This document shows positions 1-9,201 of a stretch of DNA of 32,604 nucleotides, piece after piece. The stretch spans positions 1-32,604 of the forward strand of contig JAFTCU010000224.1 of NCBI GenBank assembly GCA_017454585.1, in the 5' to 3' direction. Origin of the DNA: Thermoguttaceae bacterium. GTDB taxonomy: Bacteria; Planctomycetota; Planctomycetia; Pirellulales; Thermoguttaceae. Each line of letters starts with the position of its first letter. Within the stretch, counting starts at the first letter, position 1. A program made the position numbers and the translations under genes. The notes under the pieces are model-generated. The model was not told the origin of the DNA. It did no database searches and was given only the letters and a program-made list of their open reading frames with translations.

Positions 1-297
1 AAACTCCTGCGCCGCGGCGGAAACGTGATCCTGCTCGACGAACCGACGAACGACCTGGACGTGAACACGATGCGCGTGCTGGAACAGGCGATCCTGGATT
101 TTAGCGGCTGCGTGGTGGTGATCAGCCACGACCGTTTCTTCCTCGACCGCATTTGCACGCACACGCTCGTTTACGAGGGGAACGGAAAGGTGCGCTGGTT
201 CGAGGGCAATTTCTCCGAGTACGAAGAAATGCTCAAAACCCAGGATCCGGGTCGATTCGAAAACCGGCGCAGCAAGTACAAGAAAATCATCCGTTAA
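1..297 (+). CDS. ettA: ABC-F ATPase, EttA type (C-terminal part only)
   Basis: The reading frame is open from the first base, so this is the 3' end of a gene that starts outside the window. The 98 visible codons hold the Walker B stretch [11 protein letters not shown] followed by the H-switch [11 protein letters not shown]. The end, [10 protein letters not shown] followed by a basic RRSKYKKI tail, is typical of EttA. ABC-F proteins are soluble paired ATPases that act on the ribosome; EttA gates entry into elongation according to ATP/ADP level. The internal GTG at position 25 lies within the conserved ATPase core and is not a start. The gene ends 35 bases before the glycosidase start, with no clear terminator between them. 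Assignment to EttA rather than another ABC-F subtype rests on this C-terminal part alone. Confidence 0.88.
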   Translation, partial: KLLRRGGNVILLDEPTNDLDVNTMRVLEQAILDFSGCVVVISHDRFFLDRICTHTLVYEGNGKVRWFEGNFSEYEEMLKTQDPGRFENRRSKYKKIIR

Positions 298-332
298 GGA
301 TTTCGTGGACCAATTAAATGAGGAGTTTTCAG

Positions 333-2966
333 ATGAAGTGTTTCCTGTTTTTGCTCGCGGCTCTTTTTTCGGCTTCCGGTCTTTTGGCTGACGATGAAAA
401 TCTGGGGCTTTTCCCGTTTTACCCGCAGCGGGGCGTTGTGCCTGAAGTTTCGGCTCCGGCCGGGGCGGACGGTCAGGTCGTGGCCGACGGGGACCGGTTC
501 ATTACCGCCGGGAACGGAAAGGAGATCCGCCTCTGGGGCCTGAATACCTGCTTCACGATGAACTTTCCGGAAAAGACGGAAGCCGCCCGCTACGCGCAGC
601 GGATCGCGAGTTTTGGGTTCAACGCAGTGCGCCTGCACCACATGGACCGGCGCGAAATCTGGGGAAAAAACTACCCGAAGGACCTCACGACGATCGACCC
701 GGAAATGCTCGACCGGCTCGACTGGTTCATTTACCAGCTCAAACTGAACGGCATTTACGTCAATATTAACCTCCACGTCTCGCGTCAGTTTGGACCGGCG
801 CAGGGGTTCCTTTCGGAAGATCAGGGGACCCGGTACGATAAAGGCGTGGATAATTACGAGCCGCGGATGATCGAGCTTCAAAAAAAGTACGCGCACGACC
901 TTCTGACCCACGTGAACCCTTACACGAAAATGGCGTACACCGAGGACCCGTGCGTTGCTATGATCGAAATTAATAACGAAAACTCCATTCTGACCCAGTA
1001 CAGTGGCGGGGCCATGGATTCTCTCGGAGCCGATTATGAGTTTCCGCTTCAAAAACTCTGGAACGAGTGGCTCCGGAAAAAGTACGGCACGACCGAAAAA
1101 CTCCGGGCGGCTTGGTCCTGCGAAACCTTCCCGATCAGCGAAAATCTGATCGGTCCGGACCTGAAATGGGTGCTGGAAATCGGTAGCGGTGCGAAGGCGT
1201 CGGTCGAAGTTCAGGACGAAACACACCGCCTGACGGTCGAAAAACTCGGCACGGTCGCGTGGCAGCCGCAGTATAACGTCCGGTCGTTCGAGGTCCAGGA
1301 AGGGATCCCGTACACCATCAGCTTTCAGGCGCGGCGGTTGAGTCCCTCGGCGGGTGATCCCTCGGCCATTCTTTCCTCCAGTGTCATGCAGAGCCATGCC
1401 CCCTGGCTCAATCTGGGCTTCCGGAAGGAGTTCACGCTCACTTCCGAGTGGCAGGATTTTGAGTTCCGTTTCCTTCCCTCCGCGAGTGACGAGGCGGCAC
1501 GGTTTGGTTTCGCGAGGATGCCGGTGGGGGGTTATGAATTCCGGAACATTTCACTGAAATCGGGTGGAGAAATCGGGATCAAGCCGTCCGAGCGTCTGGA
1601 GGACGGGTCGGTCCGAATCATTTACCGCAACCGTGAGACGGAGCGCAATACCGAGGCGGCACGTCAGGATTTTCAGCGTTTTCTGGTCGATCTTGAGACG
1701 AATTACTGGGCGGAAATGCGCCGGTTCATCGTGGAGGATCTGCACGCCAAAGCTCCGGTGACGGGCACTCAGTTGCAATACGGCGCGCGTTCGGCGCAAG
1801 CCCAGCTCGATTACTGCGACATTCACTCGTACTGGAATCACCCACGTTTTCCCGGAGTTCGCTGGGACCAGAAGAACTGGTTCGTCGTGAACACGGCGCT
1901 GGCCAATTCGCTGGGCAAAAAGGATGGAAACCTGAACCTCATGGCGAGCCAGCGCGTTTTGGGGAAGCCGTACACGGTGAGCGAGTACAATCACCCGTAC
2001 CCGAATCTCTACGGGGCGGAAGGCTGCCCGATGATTGCGGCCATGGCCGCTTTCCAGAATTGGAGCGGGATCTTCAATTTCGCGTGGTCTCACTCAACCG
2101 ATTTCAACGAAACGGCGGCACCGGGCTTTTTCGACCTGAAAGCGAATTCGGTGAAGCTGGTCCATACGGCCGCGTGCCGGAACCTTTTCGTCCGCGGGGA
2201 CCTGATGCCGGCAGAAGAAACGATCGAGTACCCGCTGACGCCGGAGCAGGAACGGGAGTTCATTGCTGAAAAGTCGTACCGCTGGAACTTTGATGTGAAC
2301 CCGGCGGGTTTCAGTCCCACGGCCCCGCTTGAAAAACGGGTTGGGATCCATTTAGGAACGGTTCCTGCCTCCCAAACGGATGAGCCTTCTGAGGAGGAAC
2401 AGGTTAAAAGCGTAGTCTGCGCGAAGGACGGCGTGCTTCAGTGGAACGCGGAAACGCCCGATCAGGGGTTCTTCCTCGTTGATACGCCAAAGACCAAGGT
2501 CTTCACCGGCTTCATTCAGAACAGGGGCATTGAGTTCCGTAATGGGTTGAAAGTAAAACTCGAATTTGGCCCGACGCTGTTGAACTGGGCAACGGTTTCA
2601 CTGACGGAGCTTGAGCCGAACCATCTGTTGCTGGCCGCAACGGGCTTGCAGAAGAATCAAAACTGCGAGTTGGGCGAGTACCACCCCGACACGATCCAGG
2701 GTGTGACCGTCGCCGAGTACCCGGGTTTGATCAACAAGCAGATCTCATTCTGCAAGAAGCACGGGACGGGGCCGGTTCTTTGTGAGGGGATTTCGGCCAG
2801 AATCACGCTTGAGGTTCCGAAAGACGCGGCGGTAAAATGTTTCGCCCTCGATGCAAACGCCCAACCTGCGCAAGAGGTTGAGGTGAAGCGCGTGGATGAA
2901 ACGCACGCGGCGATAGAGATTTCCAAAGAATTCAAAACGCTGTGGTACGAAGTTCGGTTTGAATAA
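333..2966 (+). CDS. secreted GH5-like glycoside hydrolase with inserted CBM-like domain
   Basis: This is an 877-residue exported enzyme. I chose the ATG at 333 because AGGAG (321-325) sits seven bases upstream; an in-frame ATG at 318 has no ribosome site and would put polar residues before the signal peptide. Residues 1-19 (MKCFLFLLAALFSASGLLA) form a signal peptide. The TIM-barrel part shows the clan GH-A pattern: INNENS, with E216 as likely acid/base, and VSEYNHPYP, with E551 as likely nucleophile. Between them, about residues 275-420 form a beta-rich segment resembling CBM4/9 modules, after which the barrel resumes (RFLVDLETNYWAEM). A further beta-rich domain ends the protein. The substrate cannot be told from sequence; a beta-linked plant or algal polysaccharide is plausible. 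It converges on the corA-like gene with only 26 bases between them. Confidence 0.8.
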   Translation: MKCFLFLLAALFSASGLLADDENLGLFPFYPQRGVVPEVSAPAGADGQVVADGDRFITAGNGKEIRLWGLNTCFTMNFPEKTEAARYAQRIASFGFNAVRLHHMDRREIWGKNYPKDLTTIDPEMLDRLDWFIYQLKLNGIYVNINLHVSRQFGPAQGFLSEDQGTRYDKGVDNYEPRMIELQKKYAHDLLTHVNPYTKMAYTEDPCVAMIEINNENSILTQYSGGAMDSLGADYEFPLQKLWNEWLRKKYGTTEKLRAAWSCETFPISENLIGPDLKWVLEIGSGAKASVEVQDETHRLTVEKLGTVAWQPQYNVRSFEVQEGIPYTISFQARRLSPSAGDPSAILSSSVMQSHAPWLNLGFRKEFTLTSEWQDFEFRFLPSASDEAARFGFARMPVGGYEFRNISLKSGGEIGIKPSERLEDGSVRIIYRNRETERNTEAARQDFQRFLVDLETNYWAEMRRFIVEDLHAKAPVTGTQLQYGARSAQAQLDYCDIHSYWNHPRFPGVRWDQKNWFVVNTALANSLGKKDGNLNLMASQRVLGKPYTVSEYNHPYPNLYGAEGCPMIAAMAAFQNWSGIFNFAWSHSTDFNETAAPGFFDLKANSVKLVHTAACRNLFVRGDLMPAEETIEYPLTPEQEREFIAEKSYRWNFDVNPAGFSPTAPLEKRVGIHLGTVPASQTDEPSEEEQVKSVVCAKDGVLQWNAETPDQGFFLVDTPKTKVFTGFIQNRGIEFRNGLKVKLEFGPTLLNWATVSLTELEPNHLLLAATGLQKNQNCELGEYHPDTIQGVTVAEYPGLINKQISFCKKHGTGPVLCEGISARITLEVPKDAAVKCFALDANAQPAQEVEVKRVDETHAAIEISKEFKTLWYEVRFE

Positions 2967-2992
2967 AATCGGCCCCGCAGCCCCACATTTCC

Positions 2993-3943
2993 TTAGAGAA
3001 GATACATTTTTTGCAAGCACTTATACGTTAAAAATCCCACGATTCCCAAAAACAGAAAGAGGATCGGGTAGGAAACCGCCATCGGCATTTTAAAGTATTC
3101 CTCGTTGAAGACTGTAAATTCCGACATTCCGCCGATTCCCGCAATCAGGTTCATCGGCATCATAATGATCGAAATGATGGTCAGGCGCTTCATCAGGTTA
3201 CTGACGTTATTACCCATGAGAGAAATGCGGGCATCGGTCATTTTCGTCATAATCGTTGTGGTGATCTGCGCCTCCTGACAGCACTGGGCGGAGTCCAGCC
3301 GAATGTCATCCAGGGTTTCTTTTTGAATATCGTTAAACCCGAGTTTCTGCGTGTTATTGTAGATTCGCTCGATCAACGCGTTGTTTCCGTTCAGAGCGCT
3401 TGCGTAATAGGTCATACTCTTTCCGAGACTGAAAAGCATCATAAGCTGGTCCGAGGAGGCAGTCTCAATGACCTCTTCTTCCAGTTGTTCCATCGCAAGG
3501 CTCATGCAACGCAGATGTTCGTGGAAATGCAGTGTCGTCCGGTGCAGAACATTAATCAGGACGTCTCGAATATCCTCGACCCGCATGGGGGCAAAGAGGA
3601 AATCTTTGAAGGAGATTTTCTCGTTGAAAATAAAGAGAAGCCGATCCTCATAAATGACCGCACCAAGTGACATCACACGGGAATCAATATCACGGTCAAT
3701 GATTCCAATGTGCATGGGATGTTTGCAGATCACGACGATTTTGTTGTCGCGGTTCTCGATTCGCGGCAACTCATTTTCGTCCAGAATTGACTGCAAGGTG
3801 TGGATTCCCAAGTCGAACTTGGTTTGAATAAACTTTTTTTCGATTTGGTCAGGCTCGGTACATATAAGTACGGGGGAGGTGTTGGCTTCCTGGTCATCAG
3901 CTTCCACAAGCTTTCCGTTTTCAAAAACGTAACCGGTAATCAT
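2993..3943 (-). CDS. CorA-family divalent cation channel, GMS variant
   Basis: The 316-residue protein has the CorA plan: an acidic cytoplasmic alpha/beta domain, a long helical stalk (about 130-245), and two C-terminal membrane helices (about 250-270 and 288-308). CorA proteins are pentameric inner-membrane channels for Mg2+ or Co2+. The signature after the first helix normally reads GMN; here the sequence is IAGIGGMSEF, with G272-M273-S274, so the Asn of the selectivity filter is Ser. Some CorA relatives share this GMS form, so the cation may differ from Mg2+. The ATG is preceded by a strong AAGGAGG, which fixes the start. It is convergent with the glycosidase gene and lies downstream of the PotD-like gene on the same strand with an 81-base gap. 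Confidence 0.85.
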   Translation of the reverse strand: MITGYVFENGKLVEADDQEANTSPVLICTEPDQIEKKFIQTKFDLGIHTLQSILDENELPRIENRDNKIVVICKHPMHIGIIDRDIDSRVMSLGAVIYEDRLLFIFNEKISFKDFLFAPMRVEDIRDVLINVLHRTTLHFHEHLRCMSLAMEQLEEEVIETASSDQLMMLFSLGKSMTYYASALNGNNALIERIYNNTQKLGFNDIQKETLDDIRLDSAQCCQEAQITTTIMTKMTDARISLMGNNVSNLMKRLTIISIIMMPMNLIAGIGGMSEFTVFNEEYFKMPMAVSYPILFLFLGIVGFLTYKCLQKMYLL

Positions 3944-4024
3944 ACGTACCTCCTTTCCGTCTTTTTCAAACCCCGTGAGAAAGGAATCCTCTTGATCCCT
4001 TCTCGCGGTGAACTACACTAAAAA

Positions 4025-5071
4025 TCAATTTTTCGCTTTAATTTCATCCCAGATTTTGGTGAATTTTTTGCCATCTTCCTCTTTGAGGTTTTTGATCGTG
4101 TGAAGGTTGGCTTTTACTTCGTCAGAGAGAAGGAATCCAGGAATTGCCCGCGTCTCTTCGGAAACACCTTCTTCGGCATCATCTACACATACGTTGTATT
4201 TCGTGAAATCCATATTACGGGCAGCGTTGGTTTTGTCGCACATAAAATTAATGAAAGAGTGCGCCAGTTCAACATTTTGGGCGTTGCTCGGAATGACGAA
4301 GTTGTCGATGTTAATGATCGCGCCTTCCTTTGGAATAACGAAGCGGATGTTGTTGTCCTCAGCAGTCATCTGCATGATGTCGCCGCCGTAACCGTGAATA
4401 ATGAAATTCGCGCCGGAGTTAAGGTCCTGCTTCAGATCGTCAACACCAAACTTCGCGATGTTTTTCTTCCAGGAAATTACAAGCTGCTTAGCTTCTTCGA
4501 GCTGCTTGTCATCGGTAGAGTTGATGTCGTAACCCAGAGTGAGGAGCGCAATGCCAATCGTTTCACGCATATCGTCCAACAAGGAAATACGCTTCACGTA
4601 TTTCTGATTCTCGCAATTAAAAACCGTCCAGGAGTCCGGGAGCGGATCGCACTCACTTACAAGGCAGCCAAGGCCAGTCACTCCGCCGTAGTACGGAACC
4701 GAATATTCGAAATTCGGGTCTCCGTTTTTCTCAGCCATCTCCTTCTCCACATTCTGGAAGACGTTCGGGATTTTCGCCGGGTCGAGTTTTTGGATGAGAT
4801 TCTCGTCCCGCATCGATTCCACGGTGTAATTCGTCGGCATAATGACATCATAAGCGACGCTTCCCGTACGGATTTTCGCGATCATGTCCTCGTTACTGTC
4901 GAACGTTTCAATCATCACTTGGCAGTTATACTGCTTCTCAAAGTCAGAAACGACTGCCGGGTCAATGTAATCTTCCCACGTGTAAAAGTGCAGTGTGGGT
5001 TTTGCAGGTCCACAGCCAACCAAAAGGAGCAGGGCGAAACAGGACATGAAAAACGCTAAGGATTTTTTCAT
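4025..5071 (-). CDS. PotD/PotF-like polyamine-binding lipoprotein
   Basis: This 348-residue solute-binding protein belongs to the spermidine/putrescine family (ABC transporter class 1). The ATG at 5071-5069 is preferred over an adjacent TTG, with AAAGAAAGG upstream. The N-terminus is a lipoprotein signal with lipobox LLVGC (lipidated Cys20). Family features follow: LHFYTWEDYIDP at the first strand, YDVIMPTNYTV, a tract around VPYYGGVTGLG, and IPKEGAIINIDNFVIP near the second lobe. It would sit outside the cytoplasmic membrane and deliver a polyamine or similar cation to a permease. No potA, potB or potC homologue is in the window, so it is an orphan here. The heptad repeat element lies just upstream of its start. 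Confidence 0.85.
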   Translation of the reverse strand: MKKSLAFFMSCFALLLLVGCGPAKPTLHFYTWEDYIDPAVVSDFEKQYNCQVMIETFDSNEDMIAKIRTGSVAYDVIMPTNYTVESMRDENLIQKLDPAKIPNVFQNVEKEMAEKNGDPNFEYSVPYYGGVTGLGCLVSECDPLPDSWTVFNCENQKYVKRISLLDDMRETIGIALLTLGYDINSTDDKQLEEAKQLVISWKKNIAKFGVDDLKQDLNSGANFIIHGYGGDIMQMTAEDNNIRFVIPKEGAIINIDNFVIPSNAQNVELAHSFINFMCDKTNAARNMDFTKYNVCVDDAEEGVSEETRAIPGFLLSDEVKANLHTIKNLKEEDGKKFTKIWDEIKAKN

Positions 5072-5090
5072 CAAGCGACCTTTCTTTCAA

Positions 5091-5153
5091 TTAGGAGTTA
5101 GGAAATTTAATTATGAATTACGAATTATGAATTATGAATTAATTCAAATTTCC
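5091..5153. repeat. TTA-initial heptad repeats inside a short inverted repeat
   Basis: Read on the plus strand, this stretch contains TTAGGAG and TTAGGAA (5091-5104), then four tandem seven-base units TTATGAA, TTACGAA, TTATGAA, TTATGAA (5111-5138). The heptads are enclosed by GGAAATTT (5101-5108) and its exact reverse complement AAATTTCC (5146-5153), so a transcript could fold back. The right arm overlaps the last codons of the Gfo/Idh/MocA gene. The TTAGGAG unit is the same heptad found in the larger element at 26884-26997. Confidence 0.75.
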
Positions 5154-6595
5154 GGGACCACAAAACCTTCGCGGTATTCGCGTTTCAGCAGGGCGTTGGC
5201 GGCGTCGGCGCCGTCTCCGGTGAATTTGCCGGCGGTTTCGTCGTACGTCAGTACATCGCTCAGGACGATCGGCGAGTTCTCCAGTGTCAAATCGTTTTTC
5301 GCCAGAAGGTCGCCCATGTTTGCGAGGAGTTCTTCCCAGCGGCCGTCGGTCTGGCCGTTCAGAACGTCCGCGTTTTCCTGACGGTACGGTTTGCCGACCT
5401 GGAAGGCGATGTTCGAGAAGTTGCACCACGCTACGACGTGATTGTGCAGTTCCACGTCGGCGTTCTGGATGGAACGGTCATGAGCGCGAACTGCGTCGAT
5501 GAAGTTTTTCTGGTGTTGGCCGCCCGAGTCGCCTTTGAACTCGCGGATCACTTGCCCGTCATAAGTTACGGCTTTTCCGCGCCCGCGTTCACCCCAGTAC
5601 ATACCGCCTTCGCAGTACACGCAGTAACCACTTCCCGGGCCGGTATGTTTGCCGGCGGATTTGGATTCGGGACCTTCCGTGATGTTGGAAAGACCGATCA
5701 CCATCGGGATCGAGCCGGTGTCGAACCAGACGAAGTGGACGTTCGGTGTTTCACCCGCGTCGTTGTATGTGACACGCGCGCCGCCGCCAAGGATGCGCTT
5801 CGGGTACGCCACTTTGTCGAGCAGGACGTTATTGATCGCGTCGTCAAGCACGTGTACGCCCCAGTTGCCCATCTCGCCGGAGCCGGTGTTCCAGTCCCAG
5901 TGCCAGTCGTAGTGGAGTTTGTCGCGGAAGATGGGTTTGTCCTGCGCCGGGCCAAGCCAGAGATTGTAGTCCACTTCCGGCGGGATCGGGTGCGGTGTTT
6001 CCCGTTTGCCGATAGATGCGCGGCGACCGTAGCGGTTGACCGCGAGAGATTTGATTTCGCCGAGAGCTTTTTCCTCGTGGAGGAATTTTTTGATTTCGGC
6101 CTGCATCGGGTCACTGCGCTGCTGCGTGCCGACCTGGCAGATGACGTTATATTTGCGCGAGGCTTTCACGACCTGGTCACCTTCCCACTGGCTGTGCGAG
6201 AGCGGTTTTTCGACATAAACGTGTTTGCCGGCCTGCATCGCCCAGATGCTCGCCAGACAGTGCCAGTGGTTGCACGTGGAAACATACACTGCGTCGATGG
6301 AAGGATCGTCGAAGATTTTGCGCATATCGCGGTAACCGATGGAACCCGGTACGCGGGCAGTCGCTGCAGCGAGGATGTTTTCATCCACGTCCGAGAACGC
6401 GCAGAGATTCACGCCTTCCATTTTGCTGAAGCAGTTCAGGTGGTCACCGCCACGCCATCCGATGCCGATCCCGGCGACGTTGACTTTTTCATTGGCTCCA
6501 GTCCCGGCCTGAATTGCGGGAGTGGGGAACAGTGAGGCGAGCGCTCCGGTGGCAAGTGAAACACGGACAAACTGGCGGCGATTTATGTGACGCAT
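5144..6595 (-). CDS. Gfo/Idh/MocA-family oxidoreductase with Tat signal
   Basis: This 483-residue protein belongs to the Gfo/Idh/MocA dehydrogenases, NAD(P)-dependent enzymes that mostly oxidise or reduce sugars, inositols and their derivatives. The N-terminus is a twin-arginine signal (NRRQFVRVSLATGALASLF), so export in the folded state is likely, as is common in the many planctomycete paralogues. The Rossmann glycine motif GIGIGWRGG spans residues 42-50. The family EKP motif, with the catalytic-region lysine, is E129-K130-P131. The C-terminal half is the alpha/beta sheet domain with a conserved WDWNTGSGEMGNWGVHVLD stretch. GAGGA lies about nine bases before the ATG. The substrate is unknown. 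It is the only gene of its kind in the window and is not obviously in an operon. Confidence 0.87.
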   Translation of the reverse strand: MRHINRRQFVRVSLATGALASLFPTPAIQAGTGANEKVNVAGIGIGWRGGDHLNCFSKMEGVNLCAFSDVDENILAAATARVPGSIGYRDMRKIFDDPSIDAVYVSTCNHWHCLASIWAMQAGKHVYVEKPLSHSQWEGDQVVKASRKYNVICQVGTQQRSDPMQAEIKKFLHEEKALGEIKSLAVNRYGRRASIGKRETPHPIPPEVDYNLWLGPAQDKPIFRDKLHYDWHWDWNTGSGEMGNWGVHVLDDAINNVLLDKVAYPKRILGGGARVTYNDAGETPNVHFVWFDTGSIPMVIGLSNITEGPESKSAGKHTGPGSGYCVYCEGGMYWGERGRGKAVTYDGQVIREFKGDSGGQHQKNFIDAVRAHDRSIQNADVELHNHVVAWCNFSNIAFQVGKPYRQENADVLNGQTDGRWEELLANMGDLLAKNDLTLENSPIVLSDVLTYDETAGKFTGDGADAANALLKREYREGFVVPEI

Positions 6596-6651
6596 GGTTT
6601 TTTTCCTCGTGGTTTGGGGTGGGGGAGAAAAAACAAAACAAATTATTATCT

Positions 6652-6680
6652 ATTATAAACGAAAAAGTCGTTTTTGAAAA
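6652..6680 (-). promoter_or_regulatory. putative promoter of the Gfo/Idh/MocA gene
   Basis: On the minus strand TTTTCA (6680-6675) and a perfect TATAAT (6657-6652) are 17 bases apart, about 55 bases before the ATG at 6595. The -35 box is weak. A small GC hairpin (6681-6691) directly upstream might end priA transcription. Confidence 0.35.
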
Positions 6681-6780
6681 GCCCCTCGGGCCGATTTTTC
6701 AGGAAAAAAGTGAGAATTTTATAGCCGAAAAGACTTACATGAGTCCCTTGAGCGAGAAATGGCCCCCTGCAACGGCTTTT

Positions 6781-9201
6781 TCAAAGCATCGCGAGCGGGT
6801 CCATGTCAATGATCCATTGAATCTCAGAGGGAATTTTGACCTCGCTCTGGATTTTCCGCAGCGTGTCCGCTAGGAACGACCGGGAGTCGGCATGGACCTG
6901 AATGTGAAACCGGAAAAAGTCCCGAAGTTTGACCACCGGGCACGGTGCAGGTCCGAGGACCCGAAATGCTGAAGCCGAGGGCAGATTTCCAGCGCCGGCA
7001 AGACGGATTTGAGCCGCGAGCGTTTCCGCGGTCTTTTTCGTTTCTTCCTCATTGGTCCCGCGAATCACGAGTCGGGCCAGCTCACCGTAGGGTGGGTACT
7101 TCAGCTTCTGGCGCAGTGGCAGCGCGTAGCGGGCAAACCCCACGTAATCGTGCTGACACGCGAACTGAATGGCCGGGTTTTCGGGCTGGTACGACTGCAC
7201 CAGGACCGTCCCGCCGGCATCGCCACGCCCCGTGCGCCCTGCGACCTGCGTGATGAGGTGGAACGTCCGTTCCTCCGCGCGGAAATCGGGGAGATGGAGC
7301 GCCGTGTCGGCGTTGATCACGCCCACGAGCGTCACGTTCGGGAAATCCAGCCCTTTCGCGATCATTTGTGTCCCGAGCAAAATGTCGATCTCACCCGCCC
7401 GGAACTGCGCGAACGCCTTCTCGTGCGCCCCGCGGGCCTGCATCGAGTCCGTGTCCATCCGCAGGACGCGCGCCTGCGGGAATCGTGTCTGAATTTCCTG
7501 TTCGAGTTTTTGCGTTCCCATTCCCGAGTAACGGATCGACGGGCTTCCGCACTGCGGGCAATTCTGCGGCGGGGCAGCGTGGTAGTCGCAGTAGTGGCAC
7601 ACGACCTCGTCCGTCACTTTGTGGTGCGTCAGCGAAATCTCGCAGTGAGGGCAGGAGAGAACCGCCCCGCAGGAAGGGCATTGGATGTGCGTCGAGAAAC
7701 CACGCCGGTTCAGCAGGAGGATCATCTGGTGCTTTTCGCGGAGGCACTCGTGCATGGCGATGTGCAGCTTGCGCCCGATCGCTCCGTTCGAGAGTGTGTC
7801 GCGAATACGCAGATCCACGGGCGAAACGGTGGGGAGAATACGGTTTTTCACACGGTTCGCCAGAGTCAGAAGCTGATAATCACCTCGCCGGGCGTGCCAG
7901 TACGTCTCCAGTGCGGGCGTGGCCGAGCCGAGCAAAACCAGCGCGTTTTCCATCTTTCCCCTCTGGATCGCCACTTCCCGGGCGTGGTACCGCGGAGCCA
8001 TGGAGTCCTGCTTGAAACTCGTTTCGTGCTCCTCGTCGATGACGATCAACCCAAGGCGCGGCGTTGGGGCAAAAACGGCACTCCGCGCACCGATGATCAC
8101 TTCCACGTCGCCGTGAAGTATCCGCTCCCACTCGTCGTGGCGCTGCGCGTCGGTCAGATGTGAGTGCAGAACCGCGATGTTCTGGAAACGACTTCGGAAC
8201 CGCTGAACGGTCTGAGGCGTGAGCGAGATTTCTGGGACCAGAACGATCGCCTGACGGCCGGACCGAACCACTTCCCGGATCGTTTGAATGTAAACCTCTG
8301 TTTTGCCGCTTCCCGTTACACCGTGCAGAAGGATCGGTTTGGGAATCGTCCGGGCGTGAAGTGCTGAGCGTATTTGTTCCATCGCTGCCGCCTGATCTGG
8401 GTTCAGAGCCAGATCATCCTGCCTGTGCTGTCTTTCCGGACCATAATCTCCGGCTCCTGTACGGATACGCGACTGCTGGGATTGGATCAGCCCCCGGTCC
8501 CGCAGTAGTTTAATTGGTCCGAATGACACGTTCGCACGGCGGGCAAGTTCGTCCTGCGTGAGCGGTTTTCCCCAAAGCAGAAGCGTGCGGATGATTTTCT
8601 CTTGGGTCGGTGTAAGCCTGAGTTCCTTGGGAATTTCGGTTTTCTGCTGCGCCCGACGGGCTTGAGCTTTGGCTTTGGTTTCAAATGCAGCGTAAGAAAT
8701 TGGCTTCTTTTCCTCTTCCTGCTCTTTTTGCAGAAGGTCGAACGCTTTCCGTCCCTGCGCAGAAACTGAGAGTAAAACGGCCACTCGCGTCCCGGCCTGA
8801 TCCCGAACGCCGGCGGGAAGAATGCACTGGAGGACTGTTCCCCAGGAGCATAAATAAAACTCGCTGATCCAGCGCGTCAATTCGAGCATCGTGGGAGAAA
8901 TGAGCGGTTTTTCGTCCAGTATCTTCAGGAAAAATTTGAGTTTTACCCGAGATTTCTGAACCGAGTGTACATCAACGCAAAACGCTTCGCACGGCCGATT
9001 GGACTTTCCAAGTGGGACCTGAAGACGCATCCCCTTCTGAACTTTGCCGACCCAGGCGGGCGGGATCGCGTAATCGAGCGTTTTGTCGATCCCCTCAGCG
9101 AAAACGACGCTCACGGCGGGAATTTCCTCGCCGGCTGCATCATCGTCCCACGGGTTGGGAGGGTCTTGAGGAGTTTCAAAAAGGAAAAGCTGATCGTCCA
9201 T
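6781..9201 (-). CDS. priA: primosomal replication restart helicase PriA
   Basis: This 806-residue superfamily 2 helicase reloads the replisome at stalled forks. The N-terminal third is the DNA-binding part and is divergent. The helicase core starts with Walker A GVTGSGKTEVY (Lys300) and LVPEISLTPQ. The Walker B box is DEEH (389-392), followed by FKQDSMAPRYHARE. A Cys-rich zinc module with CPSCGAVLSCPHC (from Cys508), CHYC and CPQC is specific to PriA. The second helicase domain carries GTQMIAKGLDFPNVTLVGV and QVAGRTGRGDAGG. The length is slightly above the usual 730-800. The start is the ATG at 9201; no strong ribosome site is visible. It stands alone on the minus strand. Confidence 0.97.
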   Translation of the reverse strand: MDDQLFLFETPQDPPNPWDDDAAGEEIPAVSVVFAEGIDKTLDYAIPPAWVGKVQKGMRLQVPLGKSNRPCEAFCVDVHSVQKSRVKLKFFLKILDEKPLISPTMLELTRWISEFYLCSWGTVLQCILPAGVRDQAGTRVAVLLSVSAQGRKAFDLLQKEQEEEKKPISYAAFETKAKAQARRAQQKTEIPKELRLTPTQEKIIRTLLLWGKPLTQDELARRANVSFGPIKLLRDRGLIQSQQSRIRTGAGDYGPERQHRQDDLALNPDQAAAMEQIRSALHARTIPKPILLHGVTGSGKTEVYIQTIREVVRSGRQAIVLVPEISLTPQTVQRFRSRFQNIAVLHSHLTDAQRHDEWERILHGDVEVIIGARSAVFAPTPRLGLIVIDEEHETSFKQDSMAPRYHAREVAIQRGKMENALVLLGSATPALETYWHARRGDYQLLTLANRVKNRILPTVSPVDLRIRDTLSNGAIGRKLHIAMHECLREKHQMILLLNRRGFSTHIQCPSCGAVLSCPHCEISLTHHKVTDEVVCHYCDYHAAPPQNCPQCGSPSIRYSGMGTQKLEQEIQTRFPQARVLRMDTDSMQARGAHEKAFAQFRAGEIDILLGTQMIAKGLDFPNVTLVGVINADTALHLPDFRAEERTFHLITQVAGRTGRGDAGGTVLVQSYQPENPAIQFACQHDYVGFARYALPLRQKLKYPPYGELARLVIRGTNEEETKKTAETLAAQIRLAGAGNLPSASAFRVLGPAPCPVVKLRDFFRFHIQVHADSRSFLADTLRKIQSEVKIPSEIQWIIDMDPLAML

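Noticed and set aside
294..1397. 367-codon open frame antisense to the glycosidase
   Set aside because: It lies wholly opposite a gene with signal peptide and catalytic motifs. Its protein is Arg/Val/Phe-rich with no domain, as expected from codon bias on the other strand.
5438..6535. 365-codon open frame antisense to the Gfo/Idh/MocA gene
   Set aside because: It is opposite a clear oxidoreductase; no motif or ribosome site supports it.
6681..6691. Strong terminator for priA
   Set aside because: Only a four-base stem and a short T-run; it is 90 bases past the stop and overlaps the next promoter region.
7009..8163. 384-codon open frame antisense to priA
   Set aside because: It is opposite the conserved helicase core, which fixes the true frame.
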